Assembly (NCBI GenBank): GCA_002779455.1
Contig: PEWM01000167.1
Span: 5,473 to 27,632, forward strand
Reading direction: 5' to 3'
Origin: Deltaproteobacteria bacterium CG07_land_8_20_14_0_80_60_11
GTDB lineage: Bacteria; Desulfobacterota; Desulfobaccia; Desulfobaccales; 0-14-0-80-60-11
DNA length: 22,160 bases
Below the pieces are notes generated by a model. It was not told the origin of the DNA. It did not search any database and was given only the letters and a program-made list of their open reading frames with translations. The translations under genes and the position numbers were made by a program. Below are positions 14,008 to 21,904 of the stretch, piece after piece (positions within the stretch are counted from its first letter, which is position 1; the number at the start of each line of letters is the position of its first letter).

Positions 14008-14707
14008 GTTTTTTCCTCCGCCGCAGAGCAAAGATGGCCTCGGCCAGCAGCAGGTCTTCCGGGGTGGTGATCTTGACGTTAAAGGGCGAGCCGGGAATGA
14101 CCGCTACCGGCTGCTGTAGTTCTTCCAGCAGGGAGGCCTCGTCGGTGCCGTAGAAATTGCGGCTGTAGGCCTCGGTGAAGGCGCGCCACAACAGGGGCGC
14201 CTGGAAGGCCTGGGGGGTCTGAATCTGCCAGATGTCCTGGCGCTCCAGGGTCTGATGCACCCTGCCTTCGGGGGTCACTCTTTTCAGGGTGTCCTGGGCC
14301 GGCAGCCCCAGGACCGCGCCCCCGTGCCGCCGGGCGGCGTCGATGACCCGGCGGATCTGCTCCGGGGTCACGAAGGGCCGGACCCCGTCGTGCACCAGGA
14401 CGATTTCCAGTTCATCCTCGTTTTTCAAGGCCTTGAGGGCGTGATAGACGCTGTCCTGCCGTTCTTTGCCCCCGGGCACCAGGCGCAGCACTTTCTTCAG
14501 GTGGAAGGGGGCGATGACCGTTTCCTGGCACAGGTCCAGATCTTCGGGATGGACTACCACCGTGACCTCCCGGATTTCGGGCATGGCCTCAAAGATCTTT
14601 AAGGTGTGGGCCAGGATGGGTTTCCCGGCCAGTTGGAGATAGGGCTTGGGGATGTGGTGCCCCATGCGTTTTCCCACGCCGGCGGCGGCGATAATGGCAG
14701 CAATCAT
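13985..14707 (-). CDS. ispD: 2-C-methyl-D-erythritol 4-phosphate cytidylyltransferase
   Basis: The product has 240 residues, the usual IspD length. Motifs are the CTP-binding AAAGVGKRMG (7-16) with PKPYLQLAGKPI, then VPGGKERQDSVYHAL, VLVHDGVRPFV, QTPQAF, YGTDEASLLE and NVKITTPEDLLLAE. It forms CDP-methylerythritol in the MEP pathway. Its ATG shares the A with the TGA of arnD (TGATG), and its own end overlaps ispF, so arnD, ispD and ispF look translationally coupled. Having ispDF at the tail of an Arn operon is unusual; a link through supply of the undecaprenyl-phosphate carrier is possible but is inference. Confidence 0.93.
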   Translation of the reverse strand: MIAAIIAAAGVGKRMGHHIPKPYLQLAGKPILAHTLKIFEAMPEIREVTVVVHPEDLDLCQETVIAPFHLKKVLRLVPGGKERQDSVYHALKALKNEDELEIVLVHDGVRPFVTPEQIRRVIDAARRHGGAVLGLPAQDTLKRVTPEGRVHQTLERQDIWQIQTPQAFQAPLLWRAFTEAYSRNFYGTDEASLLEELQQPVAVIPGSPFNVKITTPEDLLLAEAIFALRRRKKHASRSGV

Positions 14708-15627
14708 CAGGGGCGCGCCCCTTGTGGTCCCTGGCAGGAGACGCGACCGGCCCGCCCGGGCAGACGTTGTAAGTTGACCTGCGCCACCGGCAGGCCGGCC
14801 GGTTCCCGGAGGAGTTCCCGGGCCCAGTCCTCCAGCCGGAAAAACTCCACCCGCCGCTCCCGGCAGCAGCTCAGCAGGCGGGCGAACTCGCCCAGGAAGG
14901 GGCCGCCTTCCATCTCGGCGTGGATAGTGAGAACCTGGGGGAGCCCCCCTTCCAGGCGGGAGAGGACCAGGCTGGTAAAATCCTGGGGCCGGCAGCTGTG
15001 GAAACCCAGGAGCTCATCCAGGGTGGGCAGGGTGGTGGGAATTTCCAATACCTTCGTCACCGTGTCCCCGAAGACGGGGAAGTACGGGGCGGCGCCCCGG
15101 GTGTCACTGGCGTAAAGAAAATTCCGGGCTGCCAGAATGGTGCGGCTGCTCCAACTACACTGCCACCCGGGAGCGGCGAAGGAGTAAGCGGGTTTTCCCA
15201 TCAGCGCAGTATAGGTCTCTTGGGCTCGGTCAATCTCCTGGGCCACTTTTTCCCAGGGAAGATGGCAGAGGTGATCGTGCCAGCGCACGTGGTCGTAGCC
15301 GTGCAGTCCCACCTCGTGGCCGGCCGCGGCTAATTGCGGCGCCAGGTGCGGGGCGGCGGCGCCGATCTTGGGGCCCGGCAGCAGGGTGCCGTAGCACATG
15401 GTCTTGAAGCCGTAAAGGGCCGGACCCCGGGTGCGCCACATCTTTTCCAAAAAACCTCGCTGCCGGAAAATCCGGAAAATGGCCCGGCCGGAGTTGTCCG
15501 GCCCCAGGGCCAGGAAGAAGCTGGCCTTGACCGCGTGGGCCTCCAGGACCTCCATGAGGGCGGGCACCCCCTTACAAAATCCCTCCAGGGTGTCCACGTC
15601 GACTTTGATGGCTAAGCGCGGGGCCAT
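14707..15627 (-). CDS. arnD: 4-deoxy-4-formamido-L-arabinose-phosphoundecaprenol deformylase
   Basis: The product has 306 residues and the polysaccharide-deacetylase (NodB) fold in its ArnD form. The opening IKVDVDTLEGFCKGVPALME (7-26) has the metal aspartates, followed by ASFFLALGPDNSGRAIFR, the LYG-x-K-T-M region, the metal-binding HEVGLHGYDH (104-113) and YSFAAPGWQCSW. ArnD removes the formyl group from undecaprenyl-phosphate-linked Ara4-formamide at the inner membrane, the step after ArnC. The C-terminal 50 residues are Arg/Pro-rich and less conserved-looking. ATG 15627 follows AAGAGACC. A REP palindrome lies between it and the preceding dehydrogenase gene. Other NodB deacetylases are the alternative, but the neighbours make ArnD the best reading. 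Confidence 0.88.
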   Translation of the reverse strand: MAPRLAIKVDVDTLEGFCKGVPALMEVLEAHAVKASFFLALGPDNSGRAIFRIFRQRGFLEKMWRTRGPALYGFKTMCYGTLLPGPKIGAAAPHLAPQLAAAGHEVGLHGYDHVRWHDHLCHLPWEKVAQEIDRAQETYTALMGKPAYSFAAPGWQCSWSSRTILAARNFLYASDTRGAAPYFPVFGDTVTKVLEIPTTLPTLDELLGFHSCRPQDFTSLVLSRLEGGLPQVLTIHAEMEGGPFLGEFARLLSCCRERRVEFFRLEDWARELLREPAGLPVAQVNLQRLPGRAGRVSCQGPQGARP

Positions 15628-15652
15628 ATGGTCTCTTGCGGGGTTTACCCCG

Positions 15653-15681
15653 GTAGGGGCAGGTTTGAAACCTGCCCCTAC
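15653..15681. repeat. REP-like perfect palindrome inside the Arn operon
   Basis: GTAGGGGCAGGTTT and its exact complement flank a single G, giving 14-bp arms. A smaller CGGGG-TTTA-CCCCG palindrome abuts it at 15639-15652. The pair fills the gap between arnD and the ArnA dehydrogenase gene. Confidence 0.8.
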
Positions 15682-15684
15682 GCC

Positions 15685-16743
15685 TTATATCTGCGCCGTC
15701 TTGGCCTCCTCCAGAAAGGAGTCCAGGGTGATCGATAGCGACGTGGTGAGGTCGGTAACCGGCTCCCAGCCCAGGAGGGTGCGCGCCTTGGCGATGGAGG
15801 GCTTGCGGCTAATAATGTCCTGGTAGCCTTTGCCGTAGTAGTCCTCGTGGGGGGTCTCGACGATCTCCGAGAAGACCCTGTCGTTTTTATGGTCCGGGTG
15901 CGCCTTGAAGAGGTCTCTTAAGAGATGGGCCAACTCTTTGACCGAAGCTTCGTTATCGGGGTTGCCGATGTTGAAGATCTGGCCGTCGGCGACGCCCCCG
16001 GGGTTTTCGATGATCCGCATCAGGCAGTCGATACCGTCCTCGACGTAGGTGAAGCAGCGCTTCTGGTAGCCGCCGTCCACCAGCTTGATGGGCTCCCGCT
16101 GGATGAGGTTGAGGATGAACTGGGTCACCACCCGGGAACTCCCTTCCTTGGCGGCGTACAGGTCGTCCAGCTTGGGCCCGATCCAGTTGAAGGGGCGGAT
16201 CAGGGAGAACTGCAGCTGGCCTGCCTGGCCGTAAGCCCAGATGACCCGGTCCAGGAGCTGCTTGGAGCAGCTGTAAATCCAGCGCTGCTTGTGGATGGGC
16301 CCCAGCACCAGGGTGGAGTCGTCCTCGGAAAACTCCGCATCGGGGCTCATGCCGTAGACTTCGGAGGTCGAGGGAAAGATGATGCGGGTGCCGTACTTGA
16401 CGCACTGGCGGACTATTCTCAGATTTTCCTCGAAGTCCAGTTCGAACACCCGCAGGGGCTGCTTGACGTAGGTCATGGGGGTGGCGATGGCCACCAGGGG
16501 CAGGACCAGGTCGCACTTCCTGATGTGGTATTCGATCCACTCCTTGTTGATGGCGATGTCGCCTTCCAGGAAATGGCAGCGGGGATGGTCCAGGGACTCT
16601 TCCAGCTTGTTGGAATGGAGGTCCATGCCATAGACCTCCCAGTCCCGTTTGGTGAGGATGCGCCGGGTCAGGGCGTTGCCGATGAAGCCGTTGACTCCTA
16701 AAATTAATATTTTCATTATCTTGTTATCTATCCCGTGAATCAT
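15685..16743 (-). CDS. arnA: UDP-glucuronic acid decarboxylase (ArnA dehydrogenase half, stand-alone)
   Basis: The product has 352 residues, of the extended SDR family, and equals the C-terminal half of bifunctional ArnA. The NAD-binding GVNGFIG is at 16-22. PSTSEVYGM holds the S127-E128 pair characteristic of ArnA decarboxylases, and Y157-SCS-K161 is the SDR catalytic pair. NWIGPKLDDL and QKRCFTYVEDGIDCL are also ArnA-like. It oxidises and decarboxylates UDP-glucuronate to UDP-4-keto-arabinose. The ATG at 16743 overlaps the TGA that would end the methyltransferase upstream (ATGA), which favours this start; ATG 16716 (MKILILGVNG) is the alternative. The formyltransferase half of ArnA is a separate gene upstream. 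Confidence 0.88.
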   Translation of the reverse strand: MIHGIDNKIMKILILGVNGFIGNALTRRILTKRDWEVYGMDLHSNKLEESLDHPRCHFLEGDIAINKEWIEYHIRKCDLVLPLVAIATPMTYVKQPLRVFELDFEENLRIVRQCVKYGTRIIFPSTSEVYGMSPDAEFSEDDSTLVLGPIHKQRWIYSCSKQLLDRVIWAYGQAGQLQFSLIRPFNWIGPKLDDLYAAKEGSSRVVTQFILNLIQREPIKLVDGGYQKRCFTYVEDGIDCLMRIIENPGGVADGQIFNIGNPDNEASVKELAHLLRDLFKAHPDHKNDRVFSEIVETPHEDYYGKGYQDIISRKPSIAKARTLLGWEPVTDLTTSLSITLDSFLEEAKTAQI

Positions 16744-17674
16744 TTTGTTTGAAGGAAAATTGAAGAGGGAAAATGCTTATAAAAATGGTCATAAATTTTA
16801 TCGCAAAGCCCACTAATATCCATTTGAGGATCATAATCCGGAAATACCTTTGATAACCCCTCTTTTCGATCATAATGCAACTGGCTCAGGCAAAAAATAA
16901 TATTTACTTTATTATTATTAATAAGGAAAGCTCTTAGAAGGGAGGTTTCGGTCCAATGCAAAAATGTTTGCAGTACATCCCGTTGATAGTCATAGGGAAA
17001 AAGATATCATGGAAATGGATAATAACCCCTGCTTTTAAACGAGGCAGTACTTCTAGAATAAGGAAATTTACATCACTACCAGGTTTTACAGTATGGGATG
17101 AATCAATAAAGAGCAAATCACCTGAATCTAATTCATTAAATATGTTAAATATATTTTGAACTTTTTGCTGAATAAGCTTGATTTCCGAAAATGCCTTTAA
17201 TCTTTTGGAAGGGAAAGGCTCAATGCAGGTTATTAATGATTTTTTGCCAGTTTCCCTTTCATTAATGTTTGATGCAGACCAACTACAATATGTTGATACT
17301 CCAGACCCTACTTCTAAAATATTTCTTGGCTTGAAATGACGAATAATTGCATGCAGAGCTTGAGCCTCAATGTATCCATATCCAGGACCAAAATGTTCTG
17401 ATATTCCCTCTCTATAAGCTTTATTACCGAGATATTCTTTTTGGTATGGCAAGCAAATGGTTCTCAAATTATTTAACTGTTCATCCAGATCAAAACATAT
17501 TCCCGGTAACGCAGATTTTTTTGCCCATTCATCTTTATTTTTCTCAAGTTCAATAATATTAGGAACTGGGGTGTAGAAATGCACCGGTAAGATATGAATT
17601 CCAATCTTGATAAATAGCTTGTGTATTTTAAGGAACAATCTTTTAAGGACATCTTTAATTTGCGATTTCACCAT
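16740..17674 (-). pseudogene. Class I SAM methyltransferase, frameshifted
   Basis: The first part (down to a stop at 16934) encodes about 246 residues with NILEVGSGVSTYCSW (SAM motif I), TCIEPFPSKRLK, LLFIDSSHTVKPGSDVNFL and VIIHFHDIFFP, the Methyltransf_24 pattern. After HDIFFP the frame drifts and stops. In the -1 base frame the protein continues as YDYQRDVLQTFLHWTETSLL, then RAFLINNN and on to QTK at 16740, which is the end expected for this family (FFPYDY..R.W...WNEQYLLRAFL). One base is missing in the A/G runs at 16995-17002, so it is either a mutation or a sequencing error. The region is far more AT-rich than its neighbours, suggesting transfer. ATG 17674 has AGGAGG just upstream and overlaps the preceding gene. 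Confidence 0.75.
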
Positions 17675-18626
17675 CCCCTCCTGCGGACTCAAACCGCTCT
17701 CCCACCAGGTAATTCCAGGTGGCGATGACGGGCCCCAGGAATTCCGGCTCGCCCTGCCACTGGGCCTGGGTGATGAGGAAGTGGCCGTGGCCCGTGACCA
17801 CCAGCAACCCTTCCCCCGGGAGCGCGGCGGTGATCCGGCCGGGCAGGTTCGGGGCCGCCAGGGGCGCGGCCAGGGGCCGGCCGTTCCAGATAAACAGCTT
17901 GCGGCCGGCGAGATTGGTGAAGGCGCCGGGGTAGGGATGGGTCACGGCCCGCATCAGGTTATAGATGGCCGTGGCGGGCTGGCGCCAGTCGATCTTACCG
18001 TCTTCGGGCCCCCGGCCGCCGAAACAAGAGGCCCGGGCGTGGTCTTGGGGGCGCCGGGGGGCCTGGCCGGCCCTCAAGAGCGGATAAGTTTCCCGAAACA
18101 AGGTCCCCGCCGCCGCGGTCATCCGGGCAAACAGGGTGACGGCCGTGTCCTCCGGGGTGATGGGGACGCGCGCCTGGGCCACGATGTCGCCCCGGTCGGC
18201 TTTCTCCTCCATATAGTGGAGGGTCACCCCGGTTTCGGTCTCGCCATGGACCAGGACCCAGTTTACCGGACAGCGGCCCCGGTAGCGGGGCAGCAGGCTG
18301 CCGTGGAGATTCAAGGCCCCCAGGCGGGGGAGATTAAGCAGGGGCTGCTTCAGCATGTGGCGATAATAGCACGAAAAGAGAAAATCCGGTTGTAAAGCCT
18401 GCATGGCGGCCACGAAAGCCGGGTCATTGGGGTCGGCCGGCTGGTACACCGGCAGGTAGTTCTTCAAGGCCAACTGCCGCACCGAGGCGAACCAGATATT
18501 TTCCTTGGGGTCGTCGGCATGGGTGACCACGGCCACAATCTCATCGCCCAACTCCCGGGCCTGCTCGATGAGGGCCTCCAGGCAGGCGTAGCCGATGTTG
18601 TGATAACCCATGAAGATGAGGCGCAT
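17655..18626 (-). CDS. arnA: UDP-4-amino-4-deoxy-L-arabinose formyltransferase (ArnA N-terminal half, stand-alone)
   Basis: The product has 323 residues and the methionyl-tRNA formyltransferase-like fold in the ArnA style: start MRLIFMGYHNIGYACLEAL, then VVTHADDPKENIWFASV. The catalytic residues are N106 and H108 in LNLHGSLLPRYRGRCPVNW and D144 in EEKADRGDIVAQ. It formylates UDP-Ara4N with formyl-tetrahydrofolate. A C-terminal formyltransferase subdomain follows (DGKIDWRQPATAIYNLMRAV). The frame stays open to 18698, but the extra 24 residues are coded by a REP element, so ATG 18626 is chosen. In enterobacteria this domain is fused to the dehydrogenase; here the two are separated by the methyltransferase gene. 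Confidence 0.88.
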   Translation of the reverse strand: MRLIFMGYHNIGYACLEALIEQARELGDEIVAVVTHADDPKENIWFASVRQLALKNYLPVYQPADPNDPAFVAAMQALQPDFLFSCYYRHMLKQPLLNLPRLGALNLHGSLLPRYRGRCPVNWVLVHGETETGVTLHYMEEKADRGDIVAQARVPITPEDTAVTLFARMTAAAGTLFRETYPLLRAGQAPRRPQDHARASCFGGRGPEDGKIDWRQPATAIYNLMRAVTHPYPGAFTNLAGRKLFIWNGRPLAAPLAAPNLPGRITAALPGEGLLVVTGHGHFLITQAQWQGEPEFLGPVIATWNYLVGERFESAGGDGEIAN

Positions 18627-18643
18627 GTGGCTTCCAGTCAAAG

Positions 18644-18726
18644 GGTGGCACAGGCTTTCCAGCCTGTGCAAACGCAGGCTAAAGCCTGCGGCTACCAAAA
18701 ATTGCCTTTTGAGCGCAACTCAGTAT
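18644..18726. repeat. REP doublet with one MITE-type end
   Basis: Hairpin GCACAGGCT/AGCCTGTGC (18648-18669) is followed by GCAGGCT/AGCCTGC (18674-18689). The right end, read from 18726 on the minus strand, is ATACTGAGTTGCGCTCAAAA followed by GGCAATTTTT. This is a clear match to the ends of the elements at 1417 and 8049. No matching left end is seen, so this copy is one-ended, abutting the formyltransferase start. In the rest of the 248-bp gap (18627-18874) I see only a GGCGGCC-type inverted repeat near 18750-18772. Confidence 0.6.
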
Positions 18727-18874
18727 GAATATAAATCAACGCTTGCTTTGGCGGCGGCCAGGGACGGCCGCCCCACCGGGGCGGGCCTCGGTACCTGCCA
18801 AGCGCCGTTTTCAGGCCCCGTTTTTCGTTCTTCATTATACCGGATTTTGCCGGAGGGAAAAGGAAAGAGTTGCT

Positions 18875-19846
18875 TTATGACTCAGGCCCTAAAGTCTGGC
18901 GGATGACGAAGCGGGGGCGGCCGCGCACCTCCCGGTAGATGCGGCCGACGTATTCGCCGATGAGGGCCAGGCCCAGGGTGTTCAAACCCACAAAGACGAA
19001 GAGGATGGCGAACAGGGTGAACACGCCTTCCACTTCCGGCCCCACGAAAATCCGCCGGATGAAGAGGAAGAGTCCTAAAAAAAACCCCAGGAGGGCGATG
19101 CCCACCCCCATGAACCCCACCAGATGAATGGGCAGATTGGAAAACCCGGTCATCAGGTCGAAATTGAGGCGGAGGAGCTTGATGATGCCGTACTTGGACG
19201 TGCCGCGCTCCCGCTCGGCGTGGCCCACGGGAATCTCCGCCACCCGGTGGGAGAACAGGTTGGCCAGGGCGGGGATGAAGCTGGAGGATTCCTGGCACCG
19301 GTTGATGCTGTCCACCACCTCCCGGCGATAGGCCCGGAGCATGCAGCCGTAGTCCCGGAATTTGACCCCGGTGACCCGGGACATAACGTGGTTCACCAGT
19401 TGGGAAGGGAGCCGCCGGAAGAGGGAATCCTGACGGTGCTCCCGCCAGCCCCCCACGGTGTCGTAGCCCTCATCCAGCTTGGCCACCAGCCGGGGAATCT
19501 CCTCGGGGGGGTTTTGCAGGTCCGCGTCCAGGGTGACCATCACCTGCCCCCGGGCCGCCTGAAACCCGGCAAAAATGGCCTGGTGCTGCCCGAAATTGCG
19601 GTGGAATTGCAGGGCCCGGATGTACTGCGGATATTGTCCGTTCAGGCCGGTTAAGATTCCCCAGGAGCGGTCGGTGGAGCCGTCGTCCACGAAGATGATC
19701 TCATAAGGGCGGCCCATGGCGGTAAGGGTGCGGATCAACCTCTCCCCCAGCTCCCGGAGATTGTCTTCCTCGTTGAACACGGGGATGACCACGGAAATCT
19801 CCGGGGCAGGCGTGGGCTTGCTCACGGGGAGAATTTGGGTGGACAT
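18875..19846 (-). CDS. arnC: Undecaprenyl-phosphate 4-deoxy-4-formamido-L-arabinose transferase
   Basis: The product has 323 residues, matching ArnC. It is a GT2 glycosyltransferase: ISVVIPVFNEEDNLREL, DDGSTDRS (54-61), LQFHRNFGQHQAIFAGF and the metal-binding DADLQNPPEEIP (107-118). RDYGCMLRAYRR and HAERERGTSKYGIIKLLRLN are typical of the ArnC/DPM branch. Two membrane helices follow at about residues 240-264 and 274-298. ArnC moves Ara4-formamide from UDP to undecaprenyl phosphate on the inner face of the membrane. It is the first gene of the Arn series, and TAAGGAG lies directly before ATG 19846. It begins 16 bases after the RNase P RNA terminator, so its promoter must lie within or before that gene, or transcription reads through. 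Confidence 0.88.
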   Translation of the reverse strand: MSTQILPVSKPTPAPEISVVIPVFNEEDNLRELGERLIRTLTAMGRPYEIIFVDDGSTDRSWGILTGLNGQYPQYIRALQFHRNFGQHQAIFAGFQAARGQVMVTLDADLQNPPEEIPRLVAKLDEGYDTVGGWREHRQDSLFRRLPSQLVNHVMSRVTGVKFRDYGCMLRAYRREVVDSINRCQESSSFIPALANLFSHRVAEIPVGHAERERGTSKYGIIKLLRLNFDLMTGFSNLPIHLVGFMGVGIALLGFFLGLFLFIRRIFVGPEVEGVFTLFAILFVFVGLNTLGLALIGEYVGRIYREVRGRPRFVIRQTLGPES

Positions 19847-19861
19847 GGCTCCTTACCTTAT

Positions 19862-19893
19862 AAAAAAATCCACCGGCGCGTCTGGACCGGTGG
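19862..19893 (-). terminator. Intrinsic terminator of RNase P RNA
   Basis: On the minus strand CCACCGG (19893-19887) pairs with CCGGTGG (19876-19870) around a 10-nt loop and is followed by A and seven T residues. It lies 14 bases past the 3' end of the RNA. Confidence 0.85.
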
Positions 19894-19906
19894 CCCCAAA
19901 GGAGGC

Positions 19907-20270
19907 GCGCAGCAGGCCGTAAGCCGAGTTCTGTCCCGGGTTGCCCCGGTGATGATCATTCCTCTAGGACCCCGGTTGCCCGGGGCCTCCAGCGACCTAC
20001 CCGGGAGCTTCGGGCGGGCCACCCTCAAACGCTCCCCTATTTGGTCTTGCTCCGGGTGGGGTTTTCCAAGCCGGCAATGTCGCCACTGCCGCTGGTGAGC
20101 TCTTACCTCACCTTTTCACCCTTACCGTGGACGTACCACGGCGGTCTGGTCTCTGAGGCACTTTCCCTGGGGTTGCCCCCGCTGGGGATTACCCAGCACC
20201 CTGCCCTGTGGAGCTCGGACTTTCCTCCGGCGGCCTCAAGGGCGGCCGGCGATCATCTGGCCTGCTGCGC
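19907..20270 (-). ncRNA. rnpB: RNase P RNA, bacterial type A
   Basis: Read on the minus strand, the RNA contains the universal GGAGGAAAGTCCGAGCTCC (20228-20210) near its 5' end and ACAGAACTCGGCTTACGG (19934-19917) near its 3' end. Between them are the conserved GGTAAGGGTGAAAAGGTGAG and AGAGGAATGATCATCACC segments. The ends are set by the P1 helix: GCGCAGCAGGCC (20270-20259) pairs exactly with GGCCTGCTGCGC (19918-19907). The length, about 364 nt, fits type A. It is the catalytic RNA that trims the 5' leader from tRNA precursors. A terminator follows; no convincing promoter was found upstream. Protein-like frames in this stretch are not genes. Confidence 0.95.
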
Positions 20271-20314
20271 GGCCCTGTGGGGTTAAAAACAATGACCAAT
20301 CAAAAGACTATTTT

Positions 20315-20395
20315 TGTCATTCTGAGCGCAGCGAAGAATCTCTCTTCTAAGGCCGCCGAGATTCTTCACTCCGCTGCGCTGCGTTCAGAATGACA
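20315..20395. repeat. Dispersed inverted repeat of the TGTCATTCTGAGCG type
   Basis: TGTCATTCTGAGCGCAGC followed by GAAGAATCT (20315-20341) and the reverse complement of a slightly longer version (20359-20395) flank a 17-base centre. The right arm has about 10 extra bases. Sequences of this type are known to be scattered through many unrelated bacterial genomes. It lies between RNase HI and rnpB, a 203-bp gap without genes. Confidence 0.7.
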
Positions 20396-20473
20396 TGAAT
20401 ATTTATAGTTTATTGACTGCAACTTTTTATAAAAACTTCGGGGCGCCATGAAACCTTACCCCCTAACAACATT

Positions 20474-21025
20474 TTACCTTGCCGCCGCCTTTTGGTCAAT
20501 GGCCCGGTTAGCCGCCTCGTCGGCCAGACGGTTTTCCTCCCGGGGCACGTGGGCGATGGCCCAGGCCTCAAACTTTTTCAGGGTGTTGAGAGCTTCGCGC
20601 CACAAGGGGATGAGGTGGGGGGCTTTCACCCGGTAACGGCCGGAGAGCTGCTTCACCATGAGTTCGGAATCGGCCAGGACCCGGAGTTGCTTCACTCCCA
20701 GCCGGTGGGCCTCTTCCAGGCCCAGGAGCAGGGCCTGATATTCCGCCACATTGTTGGTGGTTTCTCCCAGGTAGCGGCCTTTGTTGGCCTGTAGCCGGCC
20801 CTGGGGGTCAAAGAGCACCATCCCCGCGCCGGCGGGCCCGGGATTGCCCCGGGAGGCCCCGTCGCAGCGGAGGAGCCAGAAACCCTCCCCCCGGTCCCGA
20901 TACAGGCCGGCGGCGTCTCGGAACAACTCCAGCAAGGCCTCAGGCGTCAGGCTGAAACGCTCCCGAACCCCGGGGAGGTCCAGTCCCTGGGCCAGCGCCG
21001 CAAAGATGGCAACCCGTTTGTCCAA
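20474..21025 (-). CDS. RNase HI family protein with N-terminal extension
   Basis: The product has 183 residues. The RNase H domain covers about residues 50-178: D55 (RCDGASRGNPGPAGAG), E95 (NNVAEYQALLLGLEEA), D119 (LADSELMVKQLSG) and D169 (NRLADEAANRA) make up the four acidic catalytic residues. It cleaves the RNA strand of RNA-DNA hybrids. It resembles the compact type found in archaea, Bacillus and deltaproteobacteria more than E. coli RnhA, as the basic handle region is missing. A helical N-terminal extension of about 48 residues precedes it. The start is TTG at 21025, after AGGGGAG. It follows the DUF164 gene by 17 bases, so the two are probably co-transcribed. Confidence 0.87.
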   Translation of the reverse strand: MDKRVAIFAALAQGLDLPGVRERFSLTPEALLELFRDAAGLYRDRGEGFWLLRCDGASRGNPGPAGAGMVLFDPQGRLQANKGRYLGETTNNVAEYQALLLGLEEAHRLGVKQLRVLADSELMVKQLSGRYRVKAPHLIPLWREALNTLKKFEAWAIAHVPREENRLADEAANRAIDQKAAAR

Positions 21026-21042
21026 CGGCTCCCCTGGCCGCC

Positions 21043-21786
21043 TCAGGAGGCCTGGTGTTTGGTGGCGTCCGCTTCCACCACTTCATCGGCCCAGTAGAGA
21101 ATGCGCTGGCAGTGAGGGCACTGCAGGATCTCCAGACCTTTCTGCAGGTCGATGAACTGTTGGGGGAGAATGTTCATGTGGCAGCCCAGGCAGACGCCCT
21201 CGTGCACCGGGCAGATGGCCGAGCTGTTGCGGCGCTGGCGGATGAATTCATAGCGTTTCATAAGGGGTGCGGGGACGACTTTGCGCAGCTTTTTGCGCCG
21301 CTCCGCCAGTTCGGCCAGTTGGCGCTGCATTTTTGCCACCTGGGCCGCCACTTCTTGCCGCTGCTGGACCAGGATCGCCTCCTGCTCCTCCATCTGCCCG
21401 ATCTGCTCGGCGATGAGGCGGTTCTGGGTTTCCATGAGGTCCATGAATTCTATGATCCGGGTCTCCCGCTGGTCCCGCTGGTCTTCTTTAAAGGCGATCT
21501 CCTTGAGCATCGCCTTGTATTCGATGTTGCTTTTGATCTCCATGAGGCGCTGGCGGCTGTTTTTGATGCCCTCCTCCATGTCCGCCATTTCCATTTCCGT
21601 GTCCCGGCGCTGGGCCTTAAGGTTCGCCAACTCCTGGAGCCGAGTGGCATGAGCGGCTTTCAGCTCTTCCAGGGCTGCCTCGCCGGCCTTGAGCTCTTCA
21701 GGGAGTCTTGCCAGCCCCTGGGTGACCTCCTGGATTACCTTGTCTATTTCCTGAACATCGATGAGTCTGCTTAACTCCGTTAGCAA
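21043..21786 (-). CDS. DUF164 (C4-type zinc ribbon) coiled-coil protein
   Basis: The product has 247 residues. Residues 10-168 are almost wholly charged and helical, a long antiparallel coiled coil, containing NIEYKAMLKEIA, the family's most conserved helix segment. The C-terminus is a zinc ribbon: C199-LG-C202 and C223-PH-C226 in GVCLGCHMNILPQQ and CPHCQRILYW. Members are described only as putative nucleic-acid-binding zinc-ribbon proteins. The gene commonly sits beside nif3, as here. The start is TTG at 21786, preceded by GGAGG with 6-base spacing, better than any ATG downstream. RNase HI follows 17 bases later. Confidence 0.88.
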   Translation of the reverse strand: MLTELSRLIDVQEIDKVIQEVTQGLARLPEELKAGEAALEELKAAHATRLQELANLKAQRRDTEMEMADMEEGIKNSRQRLMEIKSNIEYKAMLKEIAFKEDQRDQRETRIIEFMDLMETQNRLIAEQIGQMEEQEAILVQQRQEVAAQVAKMQRQLAELAERRKKLRKVVPAPLMKRYEFIRQRRNSSAICPVHEGVCLGCHMNILPQQFIDLQKGLEILQCPHCQRILYWADEVVEADATKHQAS

Positions 21787-21904
21787 AGTTCAACCTCCGC
21801 ATTTCGTCATGCTGTTTGGCCTTATTCCCCCGACGGCCAGGGCGTTTTGGCCGCCGCCACCGGGAATATTGGTTACAGTCATGGTTATCAACAAAAGAAT
21901 CTCC

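Noticed and set aside
15925..16701. A 258-codon plus-strand open frame opposite the ArnA dehydrogenase
   Set aside because: Composition typical of an antisense shadow, with no motif; the minus-strand SDR enzyme is certain.
19835..20286. Short plus-strand open frames over the RNase P RNA
   Set aside because: The region has all conserved RNase P RNA segments and a matching P1 helix; the frames are accidental.
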